64,000 nt of DNA from an uncultured Eubacteriales bacterium (GTDB lineage: Bacteria; Bacillota; Clostridia; Christensenellales; UBA1242): NCBI GenBank assembly GCA_948514155.1, contig CAOQYA010000002.1:1-64000 (forward strand), in the 5' to 3' direction. Made by a program: the position numbers and the translations under genes. Below the pieces are notes generated by a model. It saw only the letters and a program-made list of their open reading frames with translations, was not told the DNA's origin and made no database searches. How positions within the stretch are numbered: the first letter of the stretch is position 1; each line of letters begins with the position of its first letter. Positions 8,599-16,909 of this stretch are shown one piece after another.

Positions 8599-11181
8599 AT
8601 GGATAAAACATATCAGCCAGAAAACTTCGAAAACAGAATATATCAAACTTGGATGCAGAAAAAATATTTTGCATCTTTTCCAAATGTAAACAAGCCAAAA
8701 TTCTCGGTGGTTATGCCGCCGCCTAATGTTACAGGCAAGGCGCATGTTGGTCACGCTCTTAATAACACCATTCAAGACGCCATCGTTCGCCGCAAAAGAA
8801 TGCAAGGCTTCGAAGCGCTCTGGATCCCGGGCACAGACCATGCCGCAATCGCCACAGAGGAGGTGCTTTGCAAGGCTTTAAGAAAAGAGGGGCTTTCGAA
8901 AGACGAAATTGGCAGAGAGGAATTTTTGCGTCGCGGTTTTGAGTGGTATGGTCAATATGGCGACCTTATCAAGTTGCAACTTCAACAACTTGGCATTTCT
9001 CCTGATTGGGACAGATTGGCTTTCACAATGGATGATAATCTTTGCGCCGCTGTTCGCCACGCGTTTGTGGAGTATTATAGAAAAGGCTACATCTATCGCG
9101 GCAAGCGCTCGGTCAACTATTGCCCGTCCTGCCGCACAACAATCTCTGACAATGAGAATGTTTATGTTGACCAAAACACCTTTCTTTGGCATATTCGCTA
9201 TCCATTTGCAGACGGCAGCGGAGAGGTTATCATAGCAACAACGCGTCCGGAGACACTTTTTGGTGACACCGCAGTTGCTGTTAACCCTAAAGACGCTCGA
9301 TACAAAAATAGCATTGGCAAAGACCTTATTCTGCCGCTGACCGGAAGAAAAATCAAACTTATCGGCGACGACTACAGCGAAATGGAGTTTGGAACGGGCG
9401 CGGTTAAAATTACGCCAGCGCATGACCCGAACGACTATGAAATTGGGCTTAGACACAATCTGGATGTGATAGTTTGCATAGGTGACGACGGAAAACTGAC
9501 CGAGGCAGCCGGCAAATTTGCTGGGCTTGATAGAATTGATGCGCGCGAGGCGATTGAGAAAGAACTTAAAGCGCAGGGATATCTTGTTAAAAAGGAAAAA
9601 TACAAGAATAAAGTTGGCACTTGCGAGCGTTGCGGCTCAATGACCGAGCCTAAAATTTCCACGCAGTGGTTTGTTAAAATGCAACAACTTGCTCAGCCGG
9701 CAATCGAGGCCGTGAAAACGGGCAGAGTTAAATTTGTGCCGAAACGCTTTGAAAAACAATATCTCAACTGGCTGGAAAACATTAGAGACTGGTGCATTTC
9801 AAGGCAGATTTGGCTGGGACACCGCATTCCAGTTTTCTATTGTGACCAGTGCGGCGCACAAATAGTGGAGGAGAAAGACCCTAGCGTTTGCCCACATTGC
9901 GGCAACAAAAATCTGAGACAAGATAACGATGTTCTTGACACATGGTTCTCGTCCGCGCTTTGGCCGTTCTCAACCCTTGGCTATCCAAAACAGACGGCAG
10001 AACTTAAATATTATTATCCGACCGATGTGCTTGTGACCGGTTATGATATTATAACTTTCTGGGTTTCAAAAATGGTGTTCTCAGGCCTTGAGTTTATGAA
10101 AGATGTGCCTTTTAAAGATGTTCTTATCAACGGTATTGTGCGCGATAAGAATGGAGTTAAAATGAGCAAACATCTTGGCAACGGCATTGACCCAATGGAA
10201 ATGATCGCAAAATATGGCGCTGACGCGCTTAGAATGTCGCTGATAAATGGCATGAGTATGGGCACAGATTTAAAGTATAGCGAAGATAGAATTAAGGACG
10301 CAAAAATCTTTATCAACAAAATTTTCAATGCAAGTAAGTTTGTTATATCTGCAACAGAGGGCTTAAGTGAAATAAGCATTGGCTCTTTGACCGAAAAAGA
10401 TAAGTGGATCTTGTATAATCTCAATAAAACTGTTAAAGATTTCAATAGATGCATGGACAAATACAATCTCTCGGGCGCGCTTGCAGAACTTATGGAGTTC
10501 TTTGTTGGCAAGTTCTGCGATTGGTATATCGAACTTGCTAAAATTGACTTATATGGAGAGGACGAAAAAGCGAAGTTCACGACAAAGAATGTGCTTTTGA
10601 AAGTGCTGACAGATTGTTTAAAGATGTTCCACATTTTTATTCCGTTTGTGACAGAAGAAATCTATCTTTCATTGCCTGTTCATGACGAGACGATTATGCG
10701 CTCGGCTTTTCCGGAGGCTAAGAATAAGGTTTCAAGTTCGAAAGAGTTTGAGGGAATGGCTAGTATTGTTAAAGCAATAAGGGCGCTGAGAGCGGAGTAT
10801 AAAGTTCCTGACAATAAACGCACAAAACTTTTCGTTCATTTTGCTGACGGGAAGGCGCACGACGAACTTCTTGCCGGAATTGTAAAACTGGGCTTCGGCA
10901 CAGAAATCAAGGTTGTTTTCAGTGAAGGCGATGTTGAGGAAAAAACTGTGAAAGCCGTTTGTGACTTTGCCACTGCATTCCTTCCAATCGGGGAACTTGT
11001 TGACGAAGACAAAGAGCGCGAAAGAAGAGAAAAGGAAATTGAGAGCCTCAAGTTTGAGATAGCACGAAGCGAAAAGATGCTTTCGAATGCGCGTTTCGTG
11101 GAGAAGGCTCCAAAGGCGCTTGTTGAAGAAGAAAAAAGAAAACTTGAAAAGAATAAAAAACTTCTTGAAGAGTTAAAGTAG
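8599..11181 (+). CDS. valS: Valyl-tRNA synthetase
   Basis: Charges tRNA-Val and edits mischarged Thr. The 860-residue protein has the HIGH region PPPNVTGKAHVGHALN, the CP1 editing domain (about residues 190-330, TTRPETLFGDTAVAVNP), zinc-ribbon-like CPSC and CDQC...CPHC pairs, and KMSKH as the KMSKS motif. It ends with a tRNA-binding helical arm and a C-terminal coiled coil. The start is ATG 8599 with AGGAG at 8584-8588; an upstream in-frame extension is hydrophobic and runs into a terminator, so it is excluded. No T-box leader is visible in the short 5' region. Confidence 0.95.
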   Translation: MDKTYQPENFENRIYQTWMQKKYFASFPNVNKPKFSVVMPPPNVTGKAHVGHALNNTIQDAIVRRKRMQGFEALWIPGTDHAAIATEEVLCKALRKEGLSKDEIGREEFLRRGFEWYGQYGDLIKLQLQQLGISPDWDRLAFTMDDNLCAAVRHAFVEYYRKGYIYRGKRSVNYCPSCRTTISDNENVYVDQNTFLWHIRYPFADGSGEVIIATTRPETLFGDTAVAVNPKDARYKNSIGKDLILPLTGRKIKLIGDDYSEMEFGTGAVKITPAHDPNDYEIGLRHNLDVIVCIGDDGKLTEAAGKFAGLDRIDAREAIEKELKAQGYLVKKEKYKNKVGTCERCGSMTEPKISTQWFVKMQQLAQPAIEAVKTGRVKFVPKRFEKQYLNWLENIRDWCISRQIWLGHRIPVFYCDQCGAQIVEEKDPSVCPHCGNKNLRQDNDVLDTWFSSALWPFSTLGYPKQTAELKYYYPTDVLVTGYDIITFWVSKMVFSGLEFMKDVPFKDVLINGIVRDKNGVKMSKHLGNGIDPMEMIAKYGADALRMSLINGMSMGTDLKYSEDRIKDAKIFINKIFNASKFVISATEGLSEISIGSLTEKDKWILYNLNKTVKDFNRCMDKYNLSGALAELMEFFVGKFCDWYIELAKIDLYGEDEKAKFTTKNVLLKVLTDCLKMFHIFIPFVTEEIYLSLPVHDETIMRSAFPEAKNKVSSSKEFEGMASIVKAIRALRAEYKVPDNKRTKLFVHFADGKAHDELLAGIVKLGFGTEIKVVFSEGDVEEKTVKAVCDFATAFLPIGELVDEDKERERREKEIESLKFEIARSEKMLSNARFVEKAPKALVEEEKRKLEKNKKLLEELK

Positions 11182-11186
11182 GTTAT

Positions 11187-12005
11187 ATGAAAAAAGAAAA
11201 ACAGTTTGCTCTTTCCACAAAGGGAGAAAAGATTTTTCGCTGGTGCATGATAGCATTTGACCTTGCTATCATGCTTGCTGGCGTTGCAATGGCGATTTAT
11301 TACAAACAAATTGGCGACCCGAACAACAGATTTCTTGCAAGTCTTGGCATGCTCGGCTTTGGGCTTATTCCTTTTGCATATGAACTGATTTCTCGCGGGA
11401 AAATTCCAAACACTGTTTTTCTGCTTTTTAACATCTATCTTCTTATTGCTGGGTTTTTGGGCGCGGCGTTGAATGGATATAACATATTTTCGTGGCTTGA
11501 CATTGTTGTTCACATAATCATGGGCTATCTTGTAGCCGCACTTGGGCTTTTTATTCTTTGCCGCACAAAACATAACACAAAAATGCACTATCTTCTTGTG
11601 GCACTGTTTTGTCTTTGCTTCTCACTTTTTGTGGAGGCCATTTGGGAGGTGTGCGAGTGGACGGTTGATAATATTGCCGGCCAAACAGCACAAGGCGTTC
11701 CAGTTGAGGGACTCGGCGCGCCGCTTGTGACCGACACAATGGAGGATATTTGCTGCAATTTGGGCGGAGCGATGTTATTCTTCTTCCACTATCTCTTAAG
11801 CAAGTGGACGAAGAAAAATCTGCTTATTGGGGCAATGGAAAAGGAGTTTTCTGTTAAGCATAAATTATTTGAAAAAGGTAAAAAGCATCAAACTGGCAAG
11901 GAAAGTGTCGAGACAGATATTGAGCCTTCCACGGAAGAAAATATTGTTGAAAGTCTGCAAGAAGATAGTGCTGAAAACGCAGCGCCATCTGAAGACGACG
12001 AATAA
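11187..12005 (+). CDS. Polytopic membrane protein, DUF2238/YjdF-like
   Basis: A 272-residue membrane protein with about six hydrophobic helices in the first 210 residues and an acidic, Glu/Ser-rich cytoplasmic tail (about 225-272). The conserved block FVEAIWEVCEWTVDNI followed by TDTMEDI resembles DUF2238 (YjdF-type) proteins, which have no established function. The Glu and Asp residues inside these membrane segments are typical of that group. It starts 5 nt after valS stops and is probably co-transcribed with it. A hairpin terminator follows. Confidence 0.65.
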   Translation: MKKEKQFALSTKGEKIFRWCMIAFDLAIMLAGVAMAIYYKQIGDPNNRFLASLGMLGFGLIPFAYELISRGKIPNTVFLLFNIYLLIAGFLGAALNGYNIFSWLDIVVHIIMGYLVAALGLFILCRTKHNTKMHYLLVALFCLCFSLFVEAIWEVCEWTVDNIAGQTAQGVPVEGLGAPLVTDTMEDICCNLGGAMLFFFHYLLSKWTKKNLLIGAMEKEFSVKHKLFEKGKKHQTGKESVETDIEPSTEENIVESLQEDSAENAAPSEDDE

Positions 12006-12007
12006 AA

Positions 12008-12035
12008 AACATCGATTTTTCGATGTTTTATTTTT
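12008..12035 (+). terminator. Rho-independent terminator
   Basis: AACATCGA (12008-12015), loop TTTT, TCGATGTT (12020-12027), then a T-rich tail. It ends the valS operon. Confidence 0.85.
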
Positions 12036-12056
12036 GATTTAAATTTGAACAAAGGG

Positions 12057-12179
12057 GGCCGGCAAGGCAAATTTTGCGAAGCAAAATTTATGCTCGCACT
12101 GAGGCCGGGCTTTCGCCATTCGGCGAGAGCCCGGCCCAGTGCGAGCGGGGCGCGCCTGCGGCGCGCCGACTTGCCGGCC
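12057..12179. repeat. Four-way-junction inverted-repeat element 2
   Basis: A closed cloverleaf-like layout. The outer stem is GGCCGGCAAG (12057-12066) with its perfect complement 12170-12179. Inside sit three hairpins in a row: AAATTTTGC-gaa-GCAAAATTT (12069-12089); a stem of about 25 bp (12092-12117/12122-12146) with one bulged A and one G-T pair; and GGCGCGCC-tgc-GGCGCGCC (12149-12167). Almost every base is paired. It is far richer in G+C than its surroundings and has no open frame. It lies between two convergent transcription units. Confidence 0.85.
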
Positions 12180-12193
12180 TCGGAGAGATTAAA

Positions 12194-12973
12194 TTAATCT
12201 AAAATGAATTTATCCGCTTTAATTTCTTCAATCTTATCATTTATCGTGTAATATGCCTCTGGCGTGCCAATATCGATAAAATGTTTAGGTGCAATATCAT
12301 AAGCGTAAATTGGTTCGCGTTTTGACAGCCAAGCAGGGAAGCGCCCTGGCGCATCGATGGCAACTTTATTGAACTCATTTTCGCTTACATATTTATAAAT
12401 TGTTTTAATTGTGGATGCGTTGTAGATATAGAACGGCCCAACTGCAAAATTTCCTTGCGGCTCTGAAGGTTTTTCCTCCATTGAAAGCACTCTGCCGTGC
12501 TCGCCTAAGTTTGCAACCCCGCCTTTTTTAAGAAGTTCGGGGTCTGTTTTTGTTTGCCCGAAAACAACATTCCTTTTGCCGTGAGCAAGATAGAAATTAT
12601 AAAAATCTTTGAGCGAAAAATCGAACCAGTTATCTCCAGCAAGCACCATAATGTCTTCTTTGCATCTTGTCATATTAAGCGCAAACTTAAGGTCGCCAAT
12701 CGCGCCTAACATGTCGTCTGGATAGATAGACCCGTCATTAAGAATGGTTACTTTTTTCGAACTCTTCAACGTGGCAGCGTGCGAAACAAACTTATCATAG
12801 AACTTGGCGTTGGAAACAATCACGATTTCGTTTATCGCGTCGATTTTTTCTATGTTGTCAATCAGAAGGTCAAGCAGAGTCTTGCCGTCCACCTTCAAAA
12901 GTGCCTTAGGTGTGTTTTTCGTCAGTGGATAAAGCCGGGTGCCATAGCCGGCACAAAGAATGATTGCCTTCAT
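12194..12973 (-). CDS. NDP-sugar-type nucleotidyltransferase
   Basis: A 259-residue NTP_transferase-family protein that likely activates a sugar or alditol phosphate with NTP. The signature GYGTRLYPLTKNTPKALLKV at the N terminus is the nucleotide-binding motif; GDNWFDF supplies the metal-binding Asp, and EEKP with the later FIDIGTPEAY is typical of glucose-1-phosphate thymidylyltransferase/mannose-1-phosphate guanylyltransferase relatives. It lacks the C-terminal left-handed beta-helix of GlmU-like enzymes. The RBS is AAGGAAAA before ATG 12973. No cell-surface polysaccharide cluster is adjacent, so the exact substrate cannot be given. Confidence 0.85.
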   Translation of the reverse strand: MKAIILCAGYGTRLYPLTKNTPKALLKVDGKTLLDLLIDNIEKIDAINEIVIVSNAKFYDKFVSHAATLKSSKKVTILNDGSIYPDDMLGAIGDLKFALNMTRCKEDIMVLAGDNWFDFSLKDFYNFYLAHGKRNVVFGQTKTDPELLKKGGVANLGEHGRVLSMEEKPSEPQGNFAVGPFYIYNASTIKTIYKYVSENEFNKVAIDAPGRFPAWLSKREPIYAYDIAPKHFIDIGTPEAYYTINDKIEEIKADKFILD

Positions 12974-13006
12974 ATATTTTCCTTTTAATGTTTTGAAAAT
13001 TGTAAC

Positions 13007-13034
13007 ACAAAAAAAGGCTTTTACAAAGCCTTTT
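13007..13034 (-). terminator. Terminator of the ABC operon
   Basis: On the minus strand AAAAGGCTTT pairs with AAAGCCTTTT (13025-13034 with 13012-13021), followed by a T run. It ends the 18652-13050 ABC operon before the nucleotidyltransferase gene. Confidence 0.8.
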
Positions 13035-13049
13035 CATATCTAATTTTGT

Positions 13050-15065
13050 CTATTCTCTTCTAAGCGACTCAACAGGGTCAAGCCTTGCTGCTTTTGCCGA
13101 AGGATAGAGCCCGCTAAGCATGCTTATCCCCACGCTAAGCCCAAGCGACAGCACGAAATACCACCACTTAAGCGACAACGGAGCAAAGCCGAGCACTGCA
13201 TTTAACACTGCCACAAAAATGCCGTAGATGGCAAGTGAGAGCACGATGCCAACAACTCCGCTAAGAAGGCCGATAAGGAAACTTTCGGAGGTGAAAATTC
13301 GCCTTATGTCCTTGCGTCTTGCGCCGATAGATTTAAGCACTCCAATTTCCTTCGTTCTTTCGCTGACAGAGATGTAGAGGACAACTAAAATCATGATTGC
13401 ACTCACAACAAGAGAGATGCAGGCAATGATTGCAAGTGCAATGCTTATTGTGCTGGACATTTCGGAAAACATTGAAGTGAGCCCGTCCTCCACTGAGCCG
13501 GAATAGTTCTCGCTTGCGCGGATGTAGTCGTTAAGAAAAGCGGCTGTGTCAACATCTGTGTCGATGTAGAATTCCGATTGCGGGAAGGCCTCTTCAGCCA
13601 TTCCTTTTTCCATGCAAATGGCTTTAAGATAGTCATAGTCTATATAGGCCGCAAGCACGCTTTGAATAACAGCAGTGTCAATAACGGCAGAAACTGTCAC
13701 ATTTTTAACAATTTCAAGCCCATTCATTGTCACGGTCAGTGTCACCTTCTTGCCCACGATGTCTTTTTCGCCGGTCAGCCGCTGCATGGTGCCATACACG
13801 GCAGGGGTGAGCATGATTTCGTCATTTCCGCTCAAAGTTCCTTCCACAAGGTTAGCGTCCGAGTAATAAGGCGGGGTGGTGTAGATGTAGGACACATTCT
13901 CAGTCTCCATTTCCACGCCCTCAATTTTAAAGCCGGCAGTGATGCCCATTCCGGTTATCGAAGAAAAGCCGGGTTTAAGATTTTCATTTGTTACGCGAAA
14001 ATCAAATTCGTTTTTTTCAAGTGCGCCGTTAAGTTCGTCAATCAGTTGCAGCTTCTCTTCGGGCGTAAAAGGTTTGTGCACAAAAGCCCCTAGTAAATCG
14101 TCACCCTTTTTGGCGATAGTCACAATGTTAGGGTTAGTGAAACTGTTGGACACGCCGTCTATGTAGCCATTAAGTCCCGAGCCGAAGGAAAGCATGATAA
14201 CAAGCGCTACAATTGAAATGGCAACTCCAAAACTCATTAAAAGATTTTTTGTCTTGCTTGCCCACATGTTGTGAAAAGCAAGCCTAATTGCCGAATAAAT
14301 TGAAAGATTTTGCTTCTCGCCTTTGTGCGCCCGTTCAAGTGACTTGTCTTTTTTGACTTTGGCTTTCTTGTATTTCTTATTCTTCTCGTCACGAATAATT
14401 TTTCCGTCTGAAATTTCCACAACGCGAGAGGAAATGGCAGCGACTTTCTCGGAGTGGGTAACCATTATCACCAACTTTCCCTCGTCCGCAATTTCCTTCA
14501 TGATATCAAGAATTTGCAGCGTGGTGGAACTGTCAAGTGCACCCGTCGGCTCGTCTGCTAAAATAATGTCGGGGTCGTTAATCAGCGCCCTGGCAATCGC
14601 CACACGCTGTTTCTGCCCGCCAGAGAGTTGATTTGGCTTTTTCTTAAGTTGTTTTTCCAGGCCTAACTTCGAAAGAATGGCCGTCGCCCTTTCCACTTTT
14701 TCCTTTTCACTGACATTTGAAAGGGTGAGAGCAATCGTAACATTATCAAGAATGGAAAGGTGAGGAATAAGATTAAACGATTGAAAAACAAAGCCGACAG
14801 TGTTTTTTCTGTATTTGTCGAGCGCCTTATCATTCTGTCCGCGCAAGTTCATGCCGCTAACTATGATGTCGCCCTCAAACTGGCTGTCAAGCCCACCAAT
14901 AAGGTTCATGAGTGTGCTTTTTCCGCTGCCGCTTTCGCCCACTATAGACACAAGTTCACCCTTTTGAAAGCTGATGTCAATATCAGCCAGAGCGGTGAAG
15001 ACTTCCTTGTTTGCCACAGGATAGTGCTTGTAGACATGCTTAATTTCAATTTCTTTTTCTTTCAT
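13050..15065 (-). CDS. MacB-like ABC transporter, ATPase fused to FtsX-type permease
   Basis: A 671-residue fusion. Residues about 1-230 are a LolD/MacB-type ATPase: Walker A GESGSGKST, signature LSGGQKQR, Walker B IILADEPTGALD and an H-loop at MVTHSEK. A lysine-rich linker (about 230-255) leads to the first membrane helix (about 265-290). A large extracytoplasmic MacB-type domain follows, then three C-terminal helices of the FtsX permease (from about 540). Type VII ABC systems use such modules as mechanotransmitters for peptide or lipoprotein export. It is the last gene of a three-gene operon, 47 nt after the exporter pair. The cargo is unknown and no periplasmic adaptor is seen. Confidence 0.88.
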   Translation of the reverse strand: MKEKEIEIKHVYKHYPVANKEVFTALADIDISFQKGELVSIVGESGSGKSTLMNLIGGLDSQFEGDIIVSGMNLRGQNDKALDKYRKNTVGFVFQSFNLIPHLSILDNVTIALTLSNVSEKEKVERATAILSKLGLEKQLKKKPNQLSGGQKQRVAIARALINDPDIILADEPTGALDSSTTLQILDIMKEIADEGKLVIMVTHSEKVAAISSRVVEISDGKIIRDEKNKKYKKAKVKKDKSLERAHKGEKQNLSIYSAIRLAFHNMWASKTKNLLMSFGVAISIVALVIMLSFGSGLNGYIDGVSNSFTNPNIVTIAKKGDDLLGAFVHKPFTPEEKLQLIDELNGALEKNEFDFRVTNENLKPGFSSITGMGITAGFKIEGVEMETENVSYIYTTPPYYSDANLVEGTLSGNDEIMLTPAVYGTMQRLTGEKDIVGKKVTLTVTMNGLEIVKNVTVSAVIDTAVIQSVLAAYIDYDYLKAICMEKGMAEEAFPQSEFYIDTDVDTAAFLNDYIRASENYSGSVEDGLTSMFSEMSSTISIALAIIACISLVVSAIMILVVLYISVSERTKEIGVLKSIGARRKDIRRIFTSESFLIGLLSGVVGIVLSLAIYGIFVAVLNAVLGFAPLSLKWWYFVLSLGLSVGISMLSGLYPSAKAARLDPVESLRRE

Positions 15066-15112
15066 ATTTCACCTTATATGATAATTTTCTCCGAAAATGT
15101 TTCAATTCCCTT

Positions 15113-16909
15113 CTATTCTTCCTTCATTTCTTTGTTTTCGTCGAATTGACTTGAATAAAGTGTGAAATAGAAGCCGCCTTGCTCCATAAGCTGGTCATGC
15201 GAGCCGTATTCCACAACTTGGCCGTTGTTCATGACAATAATTTGGTCGGCGTTGCGAATGGTGGAGAGACGGTGGGCAATAACAAAACTTGTTCGCCCTT
15301 TTGTCAGCCTATCCATAGCCTCTTGAATAAGCACTTCCGTTCTTGTGTCAACTGAACTTGTGGCTTCGTCTAAAATCAGCATAGGGGAGTTCTGTATCAT
15401 TGCCCTTGCAATGGTCAGCAGTTGTTTTTGGCCTTGGCTGACCATGCTGTCTTCTTTCAAAATCATGTCATAATTGCCTGGCAGGGTGGTGATAAAGTGG
15501 TGAACATTTGCCATTTTGCAGGCTTTAATCATTTCTTCGTCAGTCGCGCTTGTGTTTCCAAACTTAAGATTTTCCCTAAGCGTGCCTTCAAACAGCCAGG
15601 TGTCTTGAAGCACCATTCCAAAAAGACTTCTTGCATAGGAGCGGGACATTTCTTTAATGCTTACGCCGTCGACAGTTATGTCGCCTTCGCCCGTTTCATA
15701 GAAGCGCATCAAAAGGTTGACAAGCGTAGTCTTGCCCGCGCCCGTTGGCCCAACAATGGCAATCTTCTGTCCCGGCTGGGCGGTGAAGGAGAAGTTGTGG
15801 ATAATTGTTTTTCCTTCTTCATAGCCGAAGGAAACATTGTTAAATTCCACCTTGCCTTTAACTTTTTTAATCGTCTTAGCCTGTGCGTCTGGCGCTTCGT
15901 TCTCTTCGGCCAGAAATTCCATAACACGCTCGCTGGCGGCTGCAGCGGACTGCAATGTGGAGAAAATGCTGCCAAGTTGCGCAATCGGCTGATTGAAAAT
16001 GCGGATATATGTTGTGAATGTGACAATGGATGTGACGAACAACAGATTGTTCGACGAAATTGCTATCCATGCGCCCAGCACGCACACCCCGGCATAAATG
16101 ACATTTCCAATGAAGTTTATGCTTGGCATCATAAGTGCGGAAAGGAATTGGCTTTTTCTTGCAGAAACGCGAAGTTTGTTATTTATATCGTCAAACTCGC
16201 TAAGCGCCTTGGCCTCGCCATTAAACGCCTTAACAACATTGTGAGCCGAATAAATTTCTTCAATGTGCCCGTTGATGTCGCCAAGGAACTTTTGCTGACG
16301 CACAAAATACTTTTGTGAGAACTTGACAATAAGCATAATCAGCCCAAAAGCGAGCGGAATTTCAATAAGCGTGAAAAGAGTAAGTTCCCAACTGAGCGTG
16401 AACATCATAACAGGGATGCCAATAATCATGGTCAGTGAGGTGATAAGCCCCGAAAGCGAGTTGTTGAGTGTTTGGCCGAGCAGGTCAACATCGTTGGTCA
16501 TTCTGGAGAGCACATCGCCATATGAGTTTTTGTCATAGTAGGAAAGAGGCAGTTTGTTGATTTTCTCGATAATCTTGCGCCTGAAATTCTGCGAAACTTT
16601 GGCGGAAACTTTGGCCATAACAAAATTCTGAATGTAAGAAAAGCCAAATGCGAGCGCATACATGATAACAAGCATAATGCCAAATCGAGTGATTGCGTCA
16701 AAGTTGAAAGGAGGAACAACAATCTCTTGCATCATTTTGTTGAGCACATAAGGGCCCATAATCGAAAGGACCGTGCCAAGCGCCGCCAAAATAAGCGACA
16801 AAATAACGGCAAATCTATAATGCTTTAAACTTGCCAGCAGAAATTTAATTGACTTTTTGAAATTTTTACTTTTGTTTAAGTTTGAATTAGGTCTTGCAAA
16901 AGGCGGCAT
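15113..16909 (-). CDS. Heterodimeric ABC exporter subunit, catalytic-site Walker half
   Basis: A 598-residue type IV ABC exporter half-transporter with six membrane helices (about 25-320) and a C-terminal nucleotide-binding domain. Walker A GPTGAGKTT, Walker B LILDEATSSVD and switch AHRL are canonical, but the signature is VSQGQ rather than LSGGQ. That is the arrangement of the TM288/BmrD-like partner in heterodimers. It abuts the upstream subunit with no gap: the stop TAA is followed directly by this ATG (16909), with AGGAGG in the upstream coding end. The substrate cannot be told; multidrug, peptide or lipid export are all possible. Confidence 0.9.
   Translation of the reverse strand: MPPFARPNSNLNKSKNFKKSIKFLLASLKHYRFAVILSLILAALGTVLSIMGPYVLNKMMQEIVVPPFNFDAITRFGIMLVIMYALAFGFSYIQNFVMAKVSAKVSQNFRRKIIEKINKLPLSYYDKNSYGDVLSRMTNDVDLLGQTLNNSLSGLITSLTMIIGIPVMMFTLSWELTLFTLIEIPLAFGLIMLIVKFSQKYFVRQQKFLGDINGHIEEIYSAHNVVKAFNGEAKALSEFDDINNKLRVSARKSQFLSALMMPSINFIGNVIYAGVCVLGAWIAISSNNLLFVTSIVTFTTYIRIFNQPIAQLGSIFSTLQSAAAASERVMEFLAEENEAPDAQAKTIKKVKGKVEFNNVSFGYEEGKTIIHNFSFTAQPGQKIAIVGPTGAGKTTLVNLLMRFYETGEGDITVDGVSIKEMSRSYARSLFGMVLQDTWLFEGTLRENLKFGNTSATDEEMIKACKMANVHHFITTLPGNYDMILKEDSMVSQGQKQLLTIARAMIQNSPMLILDEATSSVDTRTEVLIQEAMDRLTKGRTSFVIAHRLSTIRNADQIIVMNNGQVVEYGSHDQLMEQGGFYFTLYSSQFDENKEMKEE

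Noticed and set aside
15422..16318. A 298-residue open frame antisense to the ABC exporter gene.
   Set aside because: It is a shadow of a well-supported gene, with no RBS and an unnatural composition.
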